Below, piece by piece: positions 19,336-28,155 of a stretch of 64,000 nt of DNA. The DNA is taken from the NCBI GenBank assembly GCA_017533795.1, contig JAFWIH010000005.1, positions 62,001 through 126,000 of the forward strand. Reading direction: 5' to 3'. The notes below the pieces were generated by a model. It was given only the letters and a program-made list of their open reading frames with translations, did not search any database and was not told the DNA's origin. Position 1 is the stretch's first letter, and each line of letters starts with the position of its first letter. Position numbers and translations under genes: made by a program. The DNA comes from Clostridia bacterium (lineage in GTDB: Bacteria > Bacillota > Clostridia > TANB77 > CAG-508).

Positions 19336-20877
19336 ATGTTATCAATAATAAAAACTATGGCTTTGAATGGATTAAATGGATACCTAGTAGAGGTACAAAC
19401 AGATGTAACAGGTGGACTTCCAGATTTTGATATTGTTGGACTTCCGAATACAAGTATAAGAGAAGCAAAAGAAAGAATAAGAGTAGCAATTAAAAATTCG
19501 AAAACTGAATTTCCAAGCAAAAGAATTTTGATTAATTTATCACCTGCAGGAACAAAAAAGGAGGGTACAGGTTTAGACTTACCAATGGCTATAGGGATAC
19601 TAATTGCAACGAGACAATTAGAAGTAAAGATAGATATTTTAAACACAATATTTATCGGAGAACTTTCATTAAATGGGAAAATAAACAAAGTAAAAGGAAT
19701 ACTTCCTATGTGTGCAGATGCGAAAAAACTAGGAATAACTAAGGTTATTATACCAAAAGAAAATCAAAACGAAGCTTCTATTATTAAAGGAATAAAGGTT
19801 ATTCCGGTAGAGAGCTTGGAAGAAATAATTGAAGTTTTAAATGGAAAAAGAGTAATAAAAGCAAAAAGTACTAAAATTGAAAGTTTACTAAAAAAAGATA
19901 ATATATATGGTATAGACTTTTCTGATGTTAAGGGTCAAGAAAACATAAAAAGAGCTTTAGAAGTTGCTGCTGCAGGAGGACATAATTGCCTTATGATAGG
20001 AAGCCCAGGCTCTGGAAAAACAATGCTAGCTAGACGAATGCCAACAATACTTCCTGACTTAACATTTGAAGAAGCATTAGAAATTACGAAAATACATAGT
20101 GTTACAGGAACATTGCCAGAGAACTCTACATTGATTAATACAAGACCATTTAGAGCTCCACATCATACAACAACTGGACCTGCTATGATTGGAGGAGGAA
20201 AGTATCCTAAGCCTGGAGAAATAAGTTTAGCACATTTTGGAGTGCTGTTTTTAGATGAACTTCCAGAATTCAACAGAAACACATTAGAGGTTTTACGAGG
20301 ACCATTAGAAGATAAAATAGTCAATATAAGTAGAGTAAATGCAAGCTTTATTTTTCCAGCAGATACTATGCTTATTGCAAGTATGAATCCTTGTCCTTGT
20401 GGATACTATGGTAGTGATGAAAAAGAATGTATCTGTACACCTCAAGCTATAAATAGATATTTAAGCAAAATAAGTGGGCCATTATTGGATAGAATTGATA
20501 TACATATAGAAGTTAAATCTGTAGAATATAAAAAAATAAGTTCAAATGATACTCCGGAAAAATCAGAACAAATAAAACAAAGAGTTAATAATGCAAGAAA
20601 ACTACAAATTCAAAGATATGAAAAATTTGGTATATATGCAAATTCTGGATTAACACCAAAGCTTATAGAAAGATATTGTAAATTAGATGAACAAGGTAAA
20701 AAATTATTAGAAAATGCATTTAAAAAAATGGGATTGAGTGCAAGAGCATATGAAAGAATTTTAAAAGTTGCAAGAACTATTGCTGATTTAGAATGTTCGG
20801 TTAATATTAGTCAAAAGCATTTAGCAGAAGCTATTCAGTATAGAAGCCTTGACAGAAAGTATGGTGATTTATATTGA
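19336..20877 (+). CDS. YifB/ComM family Mg-chelatase-like AAA+ ATPase
   Basis: 513 aa. N-terminal ChlI-type fold (NGYLVEVQTDVTGGLPDFDIVGLP), Walker A GSPGSGKTML, Walker B VLFLDELPEF and a C-terminal ChlI domain. ComM of this family is a branch-migration helicase that helps integrate transformed DNA. The stop overlaps the dprA start by one base (TGATG), so the two genes are coupled; with comEC later in the window this suggests retained DNA-uptake genes. Confidence 0.92.
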   Translation: MLSIIKTMALNGLNGYLVEVQTDVTGGLPDFDIVGLPNTSIREAKERIRVAIKNSKTEFPSKRILINLSPAGTKKEGTGLDLPMAIGILIATRQLEVKIDILNTIFIGELSLNGKINKVKGILPMCADAKKLGITKVIIPKENQNEASIIKGIKVIPVESLEEIIEVLNGKRVIKAKSTKIESLLKKDNIYGIDFSDVKGQENIKRALEVAAAGGHNCLMIGSPGSGKTMLARRMPTILPDLTFEEALEITKIHSVTGTLPENSTLINTRPFRAPHHTTTGPAMIGGGKYPKPGEISLAHFGVLFLDELPEFNRNTLEVLRGPLEDKIVNISRVNASFIFPADTMLIASMNPCPCGYYGSDEKECICTPQAINRYLSKISGPLLDRIDIHIEVKSVEYKKISSNDTPEKSEQIKQRVNNARKLQIQRYEKFGIYANSGLTPKLIERYCKLDEQGKKLLENAFKKMGLSARAYERILKVARTIADLECSVNISQKHLAEAIQYRSLDRKYGDLY

Positions 20878-21731
20878 TGAAAATAGAAAAGGATAACTTT
20901 AACTTTTCTAATAATTTAAAAAAAATATCTAATTGTCCTGAAAAAGTATATGTAGAAGGTAATTTAAAATTGTTAAAAACAGTTGGCATTGCCGTTATTG
21001 GTTCGAGACATAATACTAGCTATGGAAAAAGGATGTGTGAATTCTTTACTAGAGAACTTGTTAAATATGGACTGACTATTATAAGTGGTATGGCAGAAGG
21101 TATAGATACTATTGCTCATAAAACATGTATAGCAAACAATGGTAGTACAATTGCAGTACTTCCTTGTGGATTAAATAGAATATATCCTAAATCGAATACA
21201 GAGTTATTTCAAGAAATTCTAAATCATGGAGGGGCTGTGGTATCGGAATATGATAGTGAAGTACAAGCGGATTCTAAAAAATTTTTAGAAAGAAATAGAA
21301 TAGTTTCCGGATTAAGTATAGGAACATTGGTTATAGAAGCAGGATACAGAAGCGGGACAAGTGTAACTGCAAGGCTAACTAAAGAGCAAAAGAAAAAAGT
21401 TTTTTGTGTTCCAAGTAGTCTAGAAAACTATAAAGGAATAACTTGTAACAAGTTAATAAAAGAAGGTGCAAAACTTGTAACATGTATAGAAGATATTCTA
21501 AATGAATTTCCAGAAATAAAATTTACAAGAAAAGAATTTAAAGTATCAAATGATTTAATAGAAGATGAATTCTTAGATGTTTATAATTTTTTAAGTTATC
21601 AACCACAATATATAAATGATATTGCTAAAAAAACTGAAAATTCTATAAGCGATGCAATATATAAACTAACAATGCTAGAATTAGAAGGACATATTGTCCA
21701 ATTACCAGGAAAGTATTATATTAGAAAGTAG
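20877..21731 (+). CDS. dprA: DNA-processing protein DprA
   Basis: 284 aa from ATG 20877. The Rossmann-like DprA core includes AVIGSRHNTSYGKRM, ISGMAEGIDTIAHK and LPCGLNRIYP. A C-terminal winged helix (about 225-284) follows. It loads RecA onto incoming single-stranded DNA. Coupled to yifB by a 1-bp overlap and followed 8 bp later by yraN. Confidence 0.93.
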   Translation: MKIEKDNFNFSNNLKKISNCPEKVYVEGNLKLLKTVGIAVIGSRHNTSYGKRMCEFFTRELVKYGLTIISGMAEGIDTIAHKTCIANNGSTIAVLPCGLNRIYPKSNTELFQEILNHGGAVVSEYDSEVQADSKKFLERNRIVSGLSIGTLVIEAGYRSGTSVTARLTKEQKKKVFCVPSSLENYKGITCNKLIKEGAKLVTCIEDILNEFPEIKFTRKEFKVSNDLIEDEFLDVYNFLSYQPQYINDIAKKTENSISDAIYKLTMLELEGHIVQLPGKYYIRK

Positions 21732-21739
21732 GTGTATTA

Positions 21740-22093
21740 TTGTATAAAAGACATGTTATTGGACAGTTTGGTGAAGACGTTGCTACAAGATACTTAAAGC
21801 AAAAAGGATACAAAATAGTAAATCGCAATTTTACATGTAGACAAGGTGAAATAGATATAATAGCAGAAAAACAAGGTTATTTAGTTTTTATTGAAGTAAA
21901 AACAAGAAGTAATTTATTATATGGTAAACCAGCACAAGCTGTTGACAAAACAAAAATAAAACATATGTATAAGGTGGCAAAATACTATTTACATATACAA
22001 GGCTTAGAAAATAGATTCGTTAGATTTGATGTGATAGAAGTATATATAGAAAAAGGACTGGCTAGAGTAAACCATATACCTCAGATTCTATAA
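21740..22093 (+). CDS. YraN family (UPF0102) putative endonuclease
   Basis: 117 aa, TTG start with AGGTG upstream. It has the PD-(D/E)XK-like core of the family: GEDVATRYL, then GEIDIIAEKQGYLVFIEVKTR. The biochemical role is not settled; it often sits next to dprA, as here. Last gene of the yifB-dprA-yraN operon. Confidence 0.9.
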   Translation: MYKRHVIGQFGEDVATRYLKQKGYKIVNRNFTCRQGEIDIIAEKQGYLVFIEVKTRSNLLYGKPAQAVDKTKIKHMYKVAKYYLHIQGLENRFVRFDVIEVYIEKGLARVNHIPQIL

Positions 22094-22101
22094 GTAAAGA
22101 C

Positions 22102-22130
22102 TTGAATTACAATAGTAATCATAGTAAAAT
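22102..22130 (+). promoter_or_regulatory. Sigma-A-type promoter of rsmA
   Basis: TTGAAT (22102-22107), 17-base spacer, TAAAAT (22125-22130), 20 bases before the rsmA start codon. Confidence 0.5.
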
Positions 22131-22150
22131 AATAACTAGAGGTATAAAAA

Positions 22151-23008
22151 ATGAGTGTATTAGATGAAACTAAGTTCATAATGAAAAAGTATGGAATAAA
22201 AGCTAACAAGTCTTTAGGACAAAATTTCTTGATTAATGAGGAAGTATTAAAAAAAATAGTTGACAGTGCAAAAATATGTAAAGATGATTTAGTTATTGAA
22301 ATTGGTCCAGGCCTTGGGTCGTTAACCAAATATATACTTGACAAAGCTGGAAAGATTATTTGTGTTGAATTAGATAAAAAAATGATCTCAATTTTAGAGG
22401 ACAGATTTTTTAAGTATGATAATCTAAATATTATTAATGAAGATGTATTAAAAGTAGATTTTAACAAAATAATTTTAGATGAAAAAAGAAAGGGACAAAT
22501 AAAAAATGTAAAAATAGTAGCAAATTTGCCATATTATATAACTACGCCAATAATAATGAAATTATTAGAAGAAAAGTTAGATATAGAAAGTATTACTATT
22601 ATGATACAAAAAGAAGTTGCAGATAGATTAATTGCAATACCAGGAGATAAAAATGCTGGTGCTATAACATATACAGTTTATTATTATTGCGAATCCAAAA
22701 AAATAATGGAGGTACCTAGTACTTCATTTATACCAGAGCCAGAAGTAACTTCTGAAGTTATAAATTTAAAGGTAAGAAAACAAAAAATTGTAAAAATAAA
22801 AGATGAAAAATTATTTTTTAATATAATTAAAAGTGGATTTTTACAAAGAAGAAAGACACTTTTAAATAGTTTAACAAATAATCATATTTTTGAAGATAAA
22901 GCTAGTGGAGAAAAAATCCTTAATGAACTTGGATTTGATTTAAACATTAGGGCAGAAAATTTATCAATAAAAGATTTTGAAAAAATATATAATAAAATTA
23001 AGCCATAA
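22151..23008 (+). CDS. rsmA: 16S rRNA dimethyladenosine transferase (KsgA)
   Basis: 285 aa. SLGQNFLIN at the start, SAM loop EIGPGLGSLT and catalytic NLPYYI (about 126-131) identify the enzyme that dimethylates A1518 and A1519 of 16S rRNA. The C-terminal helical domain is present. An AGAGGT ribosome site precedes the ATG. Confidence 0.96.
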   Translation: MSVLDETKFIMKKYGIKANKSLGQNFLINEEVLKKIVDSAKICKDDLVIEIGPGLGSLTKYILDKAGKIICVELDKKMISILEDRFFKYDNLNIINEDVLKVDFNKIILDEKRKGQIKNVKIVANLPYYITTPIIMKLLEEKLDIESITIMIQKEVADRLIAIPGDKNAGAITYTVYYYCESKKIMEVPSTSFIPEPEVTSEVINLKVRKQKIVKIKDEKLFFNIIKSGFLQRRKTLLNSLTNNHIFEDKASGEKILNELGFDLNIRAENLSIKDFEKIYNKIKP

Positions 23009-23070
23009 CTCTTTCATTTTAGCATATTTCATGTTATAATATAATATGAGTAAATTTTAGGGAGAGTAAT

Positions 23071-23787
23071 ATGAATCAAATTTTAGTTACACAAAAATTA
23101 TATGTAACCCCAGAATTGAAAAAGAAAAAGAAATTTTATAAAGTTCATTTTATTTCATCATTATTTTTAATTGCTATTTTAGTCATTGCATATCTTTATG
23201 GTGCATATGATAGAAATAAAAGTGAGGCGGTTTCACAGCAGGTTTTATCAGGGATTAACTTGGATGATGATACTACAGTAAATGATGATGTATTGGTAGC
23301 TTATTTAGATAGAGTGCCTGAGAATAGTAGAGAAGAACAGCAAGAAGATAAAAAGAGCAAAACTAAAAATCAAGTAATTACAACTGAGGATGGATCATCT
23401 TATTCTACAGTTGCTACTGTAAATATACCTAAGCTTAGTTTAAGTTACCCAGTTTTATCAGAAACTTCTGACGAACTTTTAAAAATTTCACCTTGTAAAT
23501 TTTGGGGACCAGAGCCAAATGAAGTTGGTAACTTTTGTATTGTAGGGCATAACTATAGAAATTCAAAATTTTTTAGCAAGGTGCCATCATTAGAAATGGG
23601 AGATACGGTAAAATTAACAGACCTTTCAGGTAGAACAATTACATATAAAATATATGATAAATATACTGTAGATCCTACAGATGTAAAATGTACGTCACAA
23701 CTTACAAGTGGTAAAAAAGAGGTTACATTAATTACATGTACTAATGATAGTAAACAAAGAGTAGTTGTTAAGGCAACACAAATATAA
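23071..23787 (+). CDS. Sortase (class D-like)
   Basis: 238 aa. Membrane anchor about 27-45, a charged linker, then the sortase beta-barrel from about 112. Catalytic triad candidates are H160 (VGHNYRNS), C223 (LITCTND) and R230. It joins surface proteins to the cell wall or to each other at an LPxTG-like motif. No substrate is encoded next to it; the only LPxTG-like motif I see is LPVTG in the 42795 gene, which has its own sortase. Confidence 0.9.
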   Translation: MNQILVTQKLYVTPELKKKKKFYKVHFISSLFLIAILVIAYLYGAYDRNKSEAVSQQVLSGINLDDDTTVNDDVLVAYLDRVPENSREEQQEDKKSKTKNQVITTEDGSSYSTVATVNIPKLSLSYPVLSETSDELLKISPCKFWGPEPNEVGNFCIVGHNYRNSKFFSKVPSLEMGDTVKLTDLSGRTITYKIYDKYTVDPTDVKCTSQLTSGKKEVTLITCTNDSKQRVVVKATQI

Positions 23788-23836
23788 AACTTCTTTCATA
23801 ATATAACATAATGTTTATTATGAGAGGAGTTTTATT

Positions 23837-24519
23837 ATGGCAAAAATACTGGTTTTTAATAATGATAGTGACCGTATGGAAATATATTATAGAAATGAAA
23901 ATGAATCAATGCCGTATAATACAAATGGTACACTAAGAGTTAGAGAGTTTAGAGGTTCGAGTAAAAGTAATATTTTATGGACTACAAAAAGAACTATGCA
24001 ATCATGGAATAGTCAAAGATATATTTATGGCAGGGCAATATATGTTGGATTTGCATTTAAAAGACCTTATGAAGGGCGGTCATGGAATACTAAGTCAACA
24101 TTATGCAGGGGTTGCGTTTGATGTTGGCCAAAACTTGGATTTGAGCGGAAGAAGAATATTGTGGAATAGTGCAAATAATTCTGGAGTTTGGTCTTATCTA
24201 GAACCACTTTCGCTTACTCCGTCATGGGTACATTTTGATAAGCGTTTCCGGAAGACCTGCATGTAGCAGTGGAGGATATCCAGTTTTAAGAAGAGGAAGT
24301 ATTAGTAATTATGTATGTATTGCACAGGACGATTTAAATACACTTGGATTCAAAACAAATGGACTAGATGGAATCTTTGGAACAACAACAGAGAGTGCAG
24401 TAAGGTCATACCAAAGTTCAAGAGGACTAGTGGTAGATGGAATTATTGGCTGTAATACGTGGCGTTCTTTACAAGAAGCAGTTGTAGGTAGTGGTGCAAC
24501 AAGTACTACAATTAATTAA
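23837..24519 (+). CDS. LAS/M15-type peptidase with peptidoglycan-binding domain, two +1 shifts at CGG codons
   Basis: Three overlapping frames form one protein of 226 aa if the C of CGG is skipped at 24077 and again at 24249 (683 nt minus 2 = 227 codons including stop). The join at the first site gives KRPYEG-GHG and at the second FDKRF-GRPACSSGG, both smooth. SQHYAGVAFDV matches SxHx3GxAxD and WVHFD the W-x-H motif of LAS zinc peptidases (D,D-carboxypeptidases). A PG_binding_1 domain ends the protein (GLDGIFGTTTESAVRSYQ). Good ribosome site (GAGAGGAG). It is either recoded or a recent pseudogene. Confidence 0.75.
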
Positions 24520-24534
24520 ACATGTGTAATCGAT

Positions 24535-24619
24535 CAAGAGGGACTCAACCAACGGGGACGGGTTCGTTTGACTGAAAATCTGTCAAACGAACCCGTCCCC
24601 GTTGGTTGAGTCCCTCTTG
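24535..24619. repeat. Long perfect palindrome, copy C of the REP-like family
   Basis: 38-bp perfect arms 24535-24572 and 24582-24619 around a 9-base loop. The inner part has the family core GGGGACGGG and edge TCAACCAACG. It sits between the convergent peptidase and dapB genes. Confidence 0.9.
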
Positions 24620-24626
24620 GTCAAAA

Positions 24627-25343
24627 TTAATTGAATAAATCATCCATATTATAAAGGCCTGGCTTTTGATTAATGATAAAGCTTGCAGCTTTTAATGCTC
24701 CTGAAGCAAATAATTCTCTAGAATGAGCTATATGTGTTATTTCTAATGTTTCATAATCATTAAAGAATTTAACTGAATGTTCACCAACAATATTTCCACC
24801 ACGCAATGATGCTATTCCTATTTCTTCTTTATCTCGTTTTCCTTCTCTGCCATAAATAATACTTCTAGGCTTAGTTAATCCAGAATTTATTGCGTCTGCT
24901 AACAATTTAGCAGTACCACTTGGAGCATCAGTTTTTCTATTATGGTGTGTTTCTAATATTTCTATGTCATTATCTTCAAGCTTAGATGCTAAATTCTTTA
25001 ATACATTTTTTACTAAAGCTACCTCAAAAGACATATTTGCAGATTTAAAAATAGGTATATTTTTAGAGGCATTTATAATTTTATTTTCTTGTTCATCATT
25101 TAAACCAGTAGTTGCAATTACAGCTGGTAACTTGTTTTTCACTGCAAAATCTAACATTTTCATAGTACCTTCTGGAGAAGAAAAGTCAATAATAACATCA
25201 GCATTAGTGTAAGAAAAATTATAATCATCTTTATCAATTCCACCTAAATATTCAAACCTATGATTATTTTTTATTAAATTACTAACGATTGTTCCCATGT
25301 GACCTGAATATCCCCATACAATTGCTTTAATTTGTTTTTCCAT
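24627..25343 (-). CDS. dapB: 4-hydroxy-tetrahydrodipicolinate reductase
   Basis: 238 aa from ATG 25343 with AAGGAAG upstream. Nucleotide-binding GYSGHMG at the N-terminus and the catalytic ETHHNRKTDAPSGTA segment are diagnostic. It makes tetrahydrodipicolinate in the lysine/diaminopimelate path, which also feeds peptidoglycan and spore dipicolinate. It stands alone; no other dap gene is in the window. Confidence 0.95.
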   Translation of the reverse strand: MEKQIKAIVWGYSGHMGTIVSNLIKNNHRFEYLGGIDKDDYNFSYTNADVIIDFSSPEGTMKMLDFAVKNKLPAVIATTGLNDEQENKIINASKNIPIFKSANMSFEVALVKNVLKNLASKLEDNDIEILETHHNRKTDAPSGTAKLLADAINSGLTKPRSIIYGREGKRDKEEIGIASLRGGNIVGEHSVKFFNDYETLEITHIAHSRELFASGALKAASFIINQKPGLYNMDDLFN

Positions 25344-25381
25344 TAAAACCACTTCCTTTTTGTTTGAATTATATCATAAGA

Positions 25382-25411
25382 ACAAGCCTAAGTAAATATA
25401 CCTAGGCTTGT
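25382..25411. terminator. Hairpin at the 3' end of the XRE regulator gene
   Basis: ACAAGCCTA (25382-25390) pairs with TAGGCTTGT (25403-25411). It overlaps the stop codon of the minus-strand regulator and has TTTT on the plus side. It probably ends that transcript before dapB, though the minus-strand T-run is weak. Confidence 0.55.
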
Positions 25412-25773
25412 TTTGAAGTATCATTTTGTAGCTTTAACAACTGATTAACAATAATGTCTACAAATTGTTTATTAGCTGTATTTAACTGTATATATGATTG
25501 TAAAAATTTCGTATTTACTAAATTGTTCATAGAAGTGGAATTTTGAGGATTAATTAAATCATTAAATAAAAAGTTTGAGTCAATATTCAACGCTTTACAT
25601 ATACTCACAATAGTATTTGCACTTCCAAATGCTAATCCTCTTTCTAACTGACTGACATATCTTGCAGAAATTCCTATTTCTTCTGCTAATTCTTCTTGTG
25701 TATATTTTGCTTTAACTCTTGCTAATTTAATGTTTTTACCAATACTTTTATTAAAAGAATTTTCTTTGCCCAT
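25402..25773 (-). CDS. XRE family HTH regulator
   Basis: 123 aa from ATG 25773 with AGGAGGAGG upstream; the longer frame to 25809 starts with unlikely residues. The helix-turn-helix is TQEELAEEIGISARYVSQLE (about 26-45), followed by a helical C-terminal region with no ligand domain I recognise. It diverges from mraZ, with about 210 bp between them. Target unknown. Confidence 0.88.
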   Translation of the reverse strand: MGKENSFNKSIGKNIKLARVKAKYTQEELAEEIGISARYVSQLERGLAFGSANTIVSICKALNIDSNFLFNDLINPQNSTSMNNLVNTKFLQSYIQLNTANKQFVDIIVNQLLKLQNDTSKQA

Positions 25774-25897
25774 AGAACCTCCTCCTATAAATAAAAGTAT
25801 ATCAATCACATAGTAAAATTAAAACGAACTAACAGGCTTACAATATACAGAATGTAAAACTGATAGTAGGAGAATACAAAAAATTTTAAAAAAAGAC

Positions 25898-25926
25898 TTG
25901 CAAATAATTAATTATTATATTAAAAT
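25898..25926 (+). promoter_or_regulatory. mraZ promoter
   Basis: TTGCAA (25898-25903), 17-base spacer, TAAAAT (25921-25926). The MraZ boxes start 10 bases downstream, on top of the expected transcription start. Confidence 0.6.
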
Positions 25927-25935
25927 GGTATCGAA

Positions 25936-25960
25936 GTGGTACAAAGTGGTACGAAGTGGA
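25936..25960 (+). promoter_or_regulatory. MraZ operator: three 10-bp-phased GTGG boxes
   Basis: AAGTGGTAC, AAGTGGTAC and AAGTGGAGA place GTGG at 25936, 25946 and 25956, exactly 10 bp apart, each preceded by AA. Direct GTG-containing repeats of this kind upstream of mraZ are the known MraZ binding site, so this is an autoregulatory operator. It overlaps the promoter start region, which fits repression. Confidence 0.85.
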
Positions 25961-25986
25961 GAGAAAAGAAAAGAGGTGAAATTCTC

Positions 25987-26412
25987 TTGTTAATAGGTGA
26001 ATATGAGCATTCGCTTGATACAAAAGGCAGACTAATAATGCCAGCAAAATTAAGACTAGATATGGGTGAAAGATTCATCGTAACCAAAGGTTTAGATGGG
26101 TGTTTATTTGCGTTTTCACAAAAAGAATGGGAGAATTTTGAAACTAAGCTTAAAACACTACCACTTTCAGATAAAAACGCTAGAAACTTTGTAAGGTTCT
26201 TTTTATCTGGCGCAACGGAATGTGAAATAGACAAACAAGGAAGGTTTTTAATTCCAAACAACTTAAGAACTGCAGCAAAACTAGAAAAAGAATCAATTAT
26301 TATTGGAGTTGGAACTAGACTTGAAATATGGAATAAGGCTTCTTGGGAAAAATGCGACGAAGACATTTCTGCAGATGAAATTGCAGAAAATATGTCATTA
26401 CTTGGTATATAA
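25987..26412 (+). CDS. mraZ: Transcriptional regulator MraZ
   Basis: 141 aa from TTG 25987 (GAGGTG 9 bases upstream), giving the family N-terminus [20 protein letters not shown]. Two SpoVT/AbrB-like halves are present, the second around [13 protein letters not shown]. MraZ controls the division and cell-wall cluster and its own gene through the boxes just upstream. rsmH follows after 219 bp. Longer frames from 25936 would start inside the operator and are rejected. Confidence 0.95.
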   Translation: MLIGEYEHSLDTKGRLIMPAKLRLDMGERFIVTKGLDGCLFAFSQKEWENFETKLKTLPLSDKNARNFVRFFLSGATECEIDKQGRFLIPNNLRTAAKLEKESIIIGVGTRLEIWNKASWEKCDEDISADEIAENMSLLGI

Positions 26413-26576
26413 CTTGTTTAAAGTTATATAGATACACATAAGAAAAAAATACAAAAGTAGAAAAAAGATACTAAGGAAAAATGTACAAAAGATAAAACTC
26501 TTAATATAAAAGGATAAAAAACATAAGAAGAACATTGAAAAAACGCCAGATTTTAATAAACCAAAGAAAAATTATG

Positions 26577-26600
26577 CAGCTGGTATTCATGTACCAGCTG
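26577..26600 (+). other. Leader hairpin between mraZ and rsmH
   Basis: CAGCTGGTA (26577-26585) and TACCAGCTG (26592-26600) form a perfect 9-bp stem with a 6-base loop, 32 bases before rsmH and with no T-run. The rest of the 219-bp gap is A-rich with nothing else I recognise. It might be an RNA processing or regulatory structure. Confidence 0.5.
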
Positions 26601-26631
26601 TAATGAATTTATATAATCAATTAGAGGTGAA

Positions 26632-27564
26632 ATGGTGGAGTTTAAGCATAAACCAGTACTACTAAAAGAATGTATAGAAGGCTTAAATATAAAAAAAGAT
26701 GGAATTTATGTTGATGGAACATTAGGTGGTGCAGGTCATAGCAAAATAATTTTAGAAGAATTAAAAGGAACTGGTAAGTTAATTGGCATAGATAGAGATG
26801 AAGAGGCTCTAAGGGCTGCCAAACAAAATCTGCAAGAATATAGTAATGTAGAATATGTATATGGCAATCATGATGATATAAAAAGAATACTAGAAGAATT
26901 AAATATTCAAAAAGTAGATGGAATACTTTTAGATTTAGGAGTTTCATCTTATCAACTAGATGAAAGAGAACGAGGATTTAGCTATTTAGGTGATAATGAA
27001 CTTGATATGAGGATGGACAAAAAACAAAAGTTGACAGCTAAAGAAATTGTAAATACATATTCTGAAGAAAACTTAGCAAATATCATTTACAAATATGGAG
27101 AGGAAAAATTTTCTAGAAAAATTGCAAAAAATATTTGTGAATATAGAAAGAAAAAGCAGATAGAAACAACAAAAGAATTAGTAGAAATAATAGAAAAATC
27201 AATTCCGAGTTTTGCAAAGAAAAATGGACATCCGGCAAAAAAAACTTTTCAAGCAATAAGAATTGAGGTTAACAATGAGATAGAACCATTAAGAAAAACA
27301 ATAGAGGATTGTATAGATAGCTTAAAACCTGGAGGTAGGTTATGTATTATAACTTTCCATTCTCTAGAAGACAGAGCAGTAAAAAACGCATATATACAAG
27401 CTCAAGGAGTGTGTACATGCCCAAAAGATTTACCATACTGCATATGTGGCTGCGAAGAAAAAGGGAAGATTATTAATAAGAAACCTATTATTGCAAGTAA
27501 AATAGAACAAGAAGAGAACTCTAGAGCAAAAAGTGCAAAACTAAGAATATTTGAAAAAAACTAA
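26632..27564 (+). CDS. rsmH: 16S rRNA (cytosine1402-N4)-methyltransferase
   Basis: 310 aa. [13 protein letters not shown] at the start, SAM loop [22 protein letters not shown] and the C-terminal [12 protein letters not shown] are RsmH (MraW) hallmarks. It methylates N4 of C1402, the same nucleotide whose 2'-OH is methylated by RsmI earlier in the window. GAGGTG precedes the start. ftsL follows 26 bp later. Confidence 0.96.
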   Translation: MVEFKHKPVLLKECIEGLNIKKDGIYVDGTLGGAGHSKIILEELKGTGKLIGIDRDEEALRAAKQNLQEYSNVEYVYGNHDDIKRILEELNIQKVDGILLDLGVSSYQLDERERGFSYLGDNELDMRMDKKQKLTAKEIVNTYSEENLANIIYKYGEEKFSRKIAKNICEYRKKKQIETTKELVEIIEKSIPSFAKKNGHPAKKTFQAIRIEVNNEIEPLRKTIEDCIDSLKPGGRLCIITFHSLEDRAVKNAYIQAQGVCTCPKDLPYCICGCEEKGKIINKKPIIASKIEQEENSRAKSAKLRIFEKN

Positions 27565-27590
27565 TATTAAGTAGAGGAGGTGAGTAGCAT

Positions 27591-28094
27591 ATGGCAAGAA
27601 GTGGATATCAATATGAGACAAGTCCAAGAAAACTTGAACCAGAATATAGGCCACAAAGAAGAAAAAACAAAACGGTAAGAAATGTAAAGCCAAAAAATAA
27701 TCAAACTAAAAATACAAAGATACATAAAAAGGAAAAAAGTAAAAGAATAAAACAATTATTTACGGTATTTGCATTGTTTGTTGTTTTGGTTGCCATAAGC
27801 TATAGAAACTCTACTATTAATGAAAGTTTTAGTAAGGTACAGTCTTTAAAATCACAGCTTTCTGAAATTGAAAAAGAAAATGAACAATTGGAAGTTAGCA
27901 TAGAAAATAGTCTAAATCTTAACAACATAGAGCAGGTCGCAAAAGAAAAATTGGGAATGCAAAAACTAACCAATAGACAAACTGTATATGTTGAATTACC
28001 TAAAAAAGATTACGTAAAATCTGCAAACGAAAAAGTAATTATAACAGAAGAACAAAGCTGGATAAAGAATTTAATTGAAAAGATTTTTAAATAA
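27591..28094 (+). CDS. ftsL: FtsL/DivIC-type cell division protein
   Basis: 167 aa. A basic cytoplasmic tail (1-55) full of Lys/Arg, one membrane segment (about 57-74), then a coiled coil (VQSLKSQLSEIEKENEQLE) and the EKLGM motif typical of FtsL/DivIC. It belongs to the septal FtsQLB complex. Position after rsmH supports FtsL. Unusually no ftsI/PBP gene follows. Confidence 0.85.
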   Translation: MARSGYQYETSPRKLEPEYRPQRRKNKTVRNVKPKNNQTKNTKIHKKEKSKRIKQLFTVFALFVVLVAISYRNSTINESFSKVQSLKSQLSEIEKENEQLEVSIENSLNLNNIEQVAKEKLGMQKLTNRQTVYVELPKKDYVKSANEKVIITEEQSWIKNLIEKIFK

Positions 28095-28109
28095 AAAGAA
28101 AAATGTAAT

Positions 28110-28155
28110 AATCCTCCTTACTTGTACATAAGCTTGTACAAAGGAGGATTTTTTA
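28110..28155 (+). promoter_or_regulatory. Terminator-like hairpin containing the Shine-Dalgarno of the next gene
   Basis: AATCCTCCTT (28110-28119) is the exact complement of AAGGAGGATT (28141-28150), with an inner TGTAC/GTACA stem, followed by six Ts. The 3' arm is the ribosome site of the ATPase gene, whose ATG is at 28155. So the structure could end the ftsL transcript and also hide the ribosome site. Confidence 0.7.

Noticed and set aside
24027..24519. Two separate small ORFs (24027-24266 and 24235-24519)
   Set aside because: They have no proper start or ribosome site and are the continuations of the 23837 gene after the CGG shift sites.
26490..26640. A short ORF around [13 protein letters not shown] before rsmH
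   Set aside because: No start codon; the frame is probably chance, and the hairpin explains the conserved-looking stretch.
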